Source: Bradyrhizobium sp. CB1650 (lineage in GTDB: Bacteria > Pseudomonadota > Alphaproteobacteria > Rhizobiales > Xanthobacteraceae). Taken from it: DNA of 64,000 nucleotides. A program made the position numbers and the translations under genes. The number at the start of each line of letters is the position of its first letter. The stretch's first letter is position 1. The notes under the pieces are model-generated. The model was not told the DNA's origin. It saw only the letters and a list, made by a program, of their open reading frames with translations, and searched no databases. Where the stretch lies: contig NZ_CP121695.1 in NCBI RefSeq assembly GCF_029761915.1, positions 2,075,501 through 2,139,500 of the forward strand, in the 5' to 3' direction. Of this stretch, positions 61,471-64,000 are shown piece by piece.

Positions 61471-62516
61471 CCGCCACAGCTCTCGCCGCAACCCTGTTCG
61501 GCCCCGAAGACCTGCGCATGATCGAGCACCCGCTCGAGAAACTCGCCGCAGGCATGGTGCGCATCCGCTTCGGCGCCGGCGGCATCTGCGGCTCGGACAT
61601 ACACTATTTCCGTCACGCCCGTACCGGCGATTTCGTGGTGAAGTCGCCCCTGGTGCTCGGCCACGAGATATCCGGTGAAGTGGTGGAGATCGCCGGATCC
61701 GCAGTTAGCCTGAAGGTCGGCGATCGCGTCGCCGTCAATCCATCGCGCTGGTGCGGCCATTGCGTCGCTTGCCGCGAGGGCCGGCCGAATCTCTGCGAGA
61801 ACATCTACTTCATGGGCTCCGCCTCGAAGACCCCGCACATGCAGGGCGGCTTCGCCAATTATTTTGACGCGATCCCCGCGCAATGCGTGAAGATCCCCGA
61901 TCATGTCTCCTATCAGGCTGCGGCGCTCGCCGAGCCGCTCGCGGTCTGCCTACATGCGGTCGCGCGCGCCGGCAACATCAAGGGCAAGCGCGCGATTATC
62001 TTCGGCGCGGGTCCGATCGGGCTTTTGACGATGCTTGCCGCGCGCCGCGCCGGTATCGCGGACATCACGGTCGCCGACATCGCGCCCGCGCCGCTCGCCT
62101 TCGCAAGCCGGCTCGGTGCGGATCATGTCGAGAACGTCGCGAGCGGCGAGAATGGCTTGAAGGCCCAGGCCGCGGCGCGTCCATATGACGTCGCCTTCGA
62201 AGTGTCCGGCACGGCCGCAGGCCTCGCCAGCGCGATTCGGATCGTCAGGCGCGGCGGCACGGTGGTGCAGATCGGCAATCTGCCGGGCGGCCAGATTCCG
62301 GTGCCGGCGAATGCGGTGATGGCGAAGGAGATCGATCTCCGCGGCTCGTTCCGCTTCGGCTTCGAGTTCATGACGGCCGTGGAACTGATCGCCGCCGGCA
62401 GCGTCGATGTGCTGTCGCTGGTCACGGCGGAGCGCCCGCTGTCGACGGCGCCCGACGCGCTCAGGCTGGCGCTCGATCGCTCGCAGAGCGTCAAGGTCGT
62501 GCTGACCGCGAACTGA
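61467..62516 (+). CDS. Zinc-dependent polyol/aldonate dehydrogenase (L-idonate/L-gulonate 5-dehydrogenase-like)
   Basis: 349 residues; the ATG overlaps the dctM stop. A medium-chain zinc dehydrogenase: catalytic zinc C41 (G-G-I-C-G-S-D-I-H-Y) and H-E in L-G-H-E-I-S-G, structural zinc C-G-H-C-V-A-C-x7-C around 95-111. The nucleotide fold is G-A-G-P-I-G near 180. It is close in layout to IdnD and to L-gulonate/L-galactonate dehydrogenases, which oxidise C5 of aldonates. In this cluster it would make fructuronate (from L-gulonate) or 5-ketogluconate; the exact substrate is inferred. Confidence 0.85.
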   Translation: MTATALAATLFGPEDLRMIEHPLEKLAAGMVRIRFGAGGICGSDIHYFRHARTGDFVVKSPLVLGHEISGEVVEIAGSAVSLKVGDRVAVNPSRWCGHCVACREGRPNLCENIYFMGSASKTPHMQGGFANYFDAIPAQCVKIPDHVSYQAAALAEPLAVCLHAVARAGNIKGKRAIIFGAGPIGLLTMLAARRAGIADITVADIAPAPLAFASRLGADHVENVASGENGLKAQAAARPYDVAFEVSGTAAGLASAIRIVRRGGTVVQIGNLPGGQIPVPANAVMAKEIDLRGSFRFGFEFMTAVELIAAGSVDVLSLVTAERPLSTAPDALRLALDRSQSVKVVLTAN

Positions 62517-62530
62517 TCGGAGAAGAACGC

Positions 62531-63721
62531 ATGATGCTGGAGGGATGGCGCTGGTACGGGCCCGATGATCCCGTGTCGCTCGACGATGTCAGGCAGGCCG
62601 GTGCGACGGACATTGTCTCGGCGCTGCATCAGGTCCCGATCGGTGAGGCCTGGACGCGCCAGGCGGTCGAGGAGCGCAAGAACTTCATCGAGCGCGGCCA
62701 GCCCGGCCGCTCGCAACTGACCTGGTCGGTGGTGGAATCGATTCCGGTCCCCGACGACGTCAAGCGATTAGGGGGCAAGGCGACGCGATCGATCGAGGCG
62801 TGGATCGCGAGCCTCGAGGCGGTGGCGAGCGCCGGCATCAAGATCATCTGCTACAATTTCATGCCGGTGGTCGACTGGTGCCGCACCGATCTCGAATGGG
62901 AGCTGCCGAACGGCGCCCGCGCGATGCGCTTCGACCAGGACCGCTTTGCCGCCTTCGAGCTGCACATCCTGGAGCGCCCCGCCGCGCGCCAGGAATATCC
63001 GCCCGAGGCGCAGGCGCGCGCGAAAAAGCTGTTCGAGCAGATGACGCAGGCCGACATCGACTATCTGATCATGGTCATCGCCAGCGCGCTCCCCGGCTCG
63101 ACCACCGAGCCGATGACGATCCCGCAATTCCGCGACCGGCTCGACCAGTATCGCGAGATCACGCCAAAGATCCTGCGTCAGCATCTCGCCGAGTTCCTCG
63201 CGCGCGTCGCGCCGGTCGCCGAGCAGCTAGGCGTATCGCTGACGCTGCATCCCGACGATCCGCCGCGTCCGCTGTTCGGCCTGCCGCGCGTCGCCTCGAC
63301 TGCCGACGACTACCAGGCGCTGTTCGATGCCGTGCCGTCGAAGGCCAACGGCATCTGCCTTTGCACCGGCTCGCTCGGCGTGCGCGCCGAGAACAACCTG
63401 CCCGGGATGGCCGAGCGCTTCGGCCCGCGCATCGCATTCGCGCATCTGCGCGCGACCAAGCGCGAGGCCGACGGTCTGTCGTTCTACGAGTCCGATCATC
63501 TCGACGGCGACGTCGACATGGTCGCGGTGCTGAAGGCGCTGCTGAAGGAGAACGCGCAGCGTTCGCCGGACCGCCAGATCGTGTTCCGCCCCGATCATGG
63601 CCATCGCATGCTTGACGATCTCGCCGCTACCAAGCGCACCAATCCCGGCTACACCGCAATCGGCCGCCTGCGCGGCCTTGCCGAGCTGCGCGGCGCGATT
63701 CGAGCGATCGAGCATCGATAG
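62531..63721 (+). CDS. uxuA: Mannonate dehydratase
   Basis: 396 residues, the size of Escherichia coli UxuA (394), and the whole length is similar by eye: G-W-R-W-Y-G-P-D-D-P-V-S-L-D-D-V-R-Q-A-G-A-T at residues 5-26, Y-N-F-M-P-V-V-D-W, H-P-D-D-P-P-R-P, C-T-G-S-x-G-V-R, and R-P-D-H-G-H near the C-terminus. The His, Cys, Asp and His residues of the last three motifs form the metal site. It dehydrates D-mannonate to 2-keto-3-deoxy-D-gluconate. GGAGAAG precedes the ATG. No kdgK or aldolase gene follows within the window. Confidence 0.95.
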   Translation: MMLEGWRWYGPDDPVSLDDVRQAGATDIVSALHQVPIGEAWTRQAVEERKNFIERGQPGRSQLTWSVVESIPVPDDVKRLGGKATRSIEAWIASLEAVASAGIKIICYNFMPVVDWCRTDLEWELPNGARAMRFDQDRFAAFELHILERPAARQEYPPEAQARAKKLFEQMTQADIDYLIMVIASALPGSTTEPMTIPQFRDRLDQYREITPKILRQHLAEFLARVAPVAEQLGVSLTLHPDDPPRPLFGLPRVASTADDYQALFDAVPSKANGICLCTGSLGVRAENNLPGMAERFGPRIAFAHLRATKREADGLSFYESDHLDGDVDMVAVLKALLKENAQRSPDRQIVFRPDHGHRMLDDLAATKRTNPGYTAIGRLRGLAELRGAIRAIEHR

Positions 63722-63743
63722 GGAGGCCGTCCGTCGGGGTGCT

Positions 63744-63840
63744 TTCAACAAAAATGCGAAAACAACCCCATGCAAAGTAGCACGGCCGTCGGCGGCAAGG
63801 ATACCTCGCGCGCCGTAACACATTGACGGCTCGGGCAAAA
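63744..63840. repeat. Dispersed intergenic repeat of Bradyrhizobium type
   Basis: Contains ATGCGAAAACAACCCCATGC followed by AAAGTAGCACGGCCG and TGACGGCTCGGGCAAAAAAC, a string I recall from many Bradyrhizobium intergenic regions. It lies between uxuA and the reverse-strand gene at the window end. No gene function. Confidence 0.55.
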
Positions 63841-63898
63841 AACCGAGTCGCGCGCATCGTCGCGCGGCCGCGATAATCCACCCTGCCAGACGGCGTTG

Positions 63899-64000
63899 CT
63901 ATCCGGGCGCCTTCACCGCCAGCCAGGCCAGAATCATCTCCACGATCTGCTGCCGGCTCTTCGCCAGCACCTTCGGCTCGCTCAGGTCGCGATCGAACAG
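63899..64000 (-). CDS. C-terminus of a reverse-strand gene, possibly TetR-family, truncated by window edge
   Basis: 33 codons ending in TAG at 63899-63901, open to the edge. The peptide is an amphipathic helix pair (L-A-K-S-R-Q-Q-I-V-E-M-I-L-A-W-L) like the last helices of TetR-type regulators, but the family cannot be settled from this fragment. Confidence 0.5.
   Translation of the reverse strand: MFDRDLSEPKVLAKSRQQIVEMILAWLAVKAPG

Overview
The window looks like chromosomal DNA of a Bradyrhizobium-like alphaproteobacterium. It is GC-rich throughout, dense with solute-binding-protein transporters (two branched-chain-amino-acid-type ABC systems, a TRAP system, a sugar ABC system, an orphan MetQ), and carries intergenic palindromic repeats of a kind I recognise from Bradyrhizobium and Rhodopseudomonas. 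The genus call rests on sequence style and recalled repeat families, not on a database search. I saw no rRNA, tRNA, CRISPR array, transposase or phage gene.

Layout. 1-1972 (+): tail of a sugar-type ABC transporter (two permeases) translationally coupled to an endonuclease/exonuclease/phosphatase-fold phosphoesterase. 2084-24168 (-): about twenty nearly contiguous genes on one strand. In transcription order they are a periplasmic binding protein, an AraC regulator, LivH, LivM, LivG, a LivF ATPase fused to a UPF0261 (Tm-1-like) domain, a TIM-barrel partner of UPF0261, a 964-residue flotillin with an 11-residue-periodic coiled coil, two SRPBCC proteins, a molybdenum hydroxylase (FAD, 2Fe-2S, and a molybdopterin subunit split into two genes), MoxR and VWA maturation factors, an amidohydrolase, a metallo-beta-lactamase-fold hydrolase, an SMP-30/isochorismatase fusion and an azoreductase-like flavoprotein. 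I read this as an uptake and degradation unit for an unidentified, probably ring-containing or lactone/amide-forming compound. It is the best candidate here for an undescribed system.

24169-33448: a 0.9 kb intergenic region with two opposed intrinsic terminators, a possible structured RNA and a 36-codon membrane-peptide ORF; a BisC-type molybdoenzyme; a small membrane protein; a SAM/class III cyclase/ATPase/TPR signalling protein; two small hypothetical proteins; and a TetR regulator. 33514-43162: a tandem TetR operator and a MATE pump; MetQ with a luciferase-like/CMD/AhpD-like trio; and a second branched-chain-type ABC system with LivH and LivM fused. 43387-48669: a NikR-like operator ahead of a nickel/cobalt permease, a HerA-like ATPase, a cysteine-cluster protein and a ketopantoate-reductase-like protein. 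48898-49620 is a long dispersed repeat containing a three-stem element.

49744-55768: an MHS-type MFS transporter, a Tat-exported dienelactone-hydrolase-like protein, a serine beta-lactamase-family hydrolase, an SDR, a HAD phosphatase and an NTF2-like protein. 55866-63721: a hexuronate/aldonate module with a UxuB-type reductase divergent from a GntR regulator (overlapping palindromic operators between them), a TRAP transporter, a zinc polyol/aldonate dehydrogenase and UxuA. Together the enzymes could carry L-gulonate or fructuronate through D-mannonate to 2-keto-3-deoxygluconate. The window ends in the C-terminus of a reverse-strand gene.
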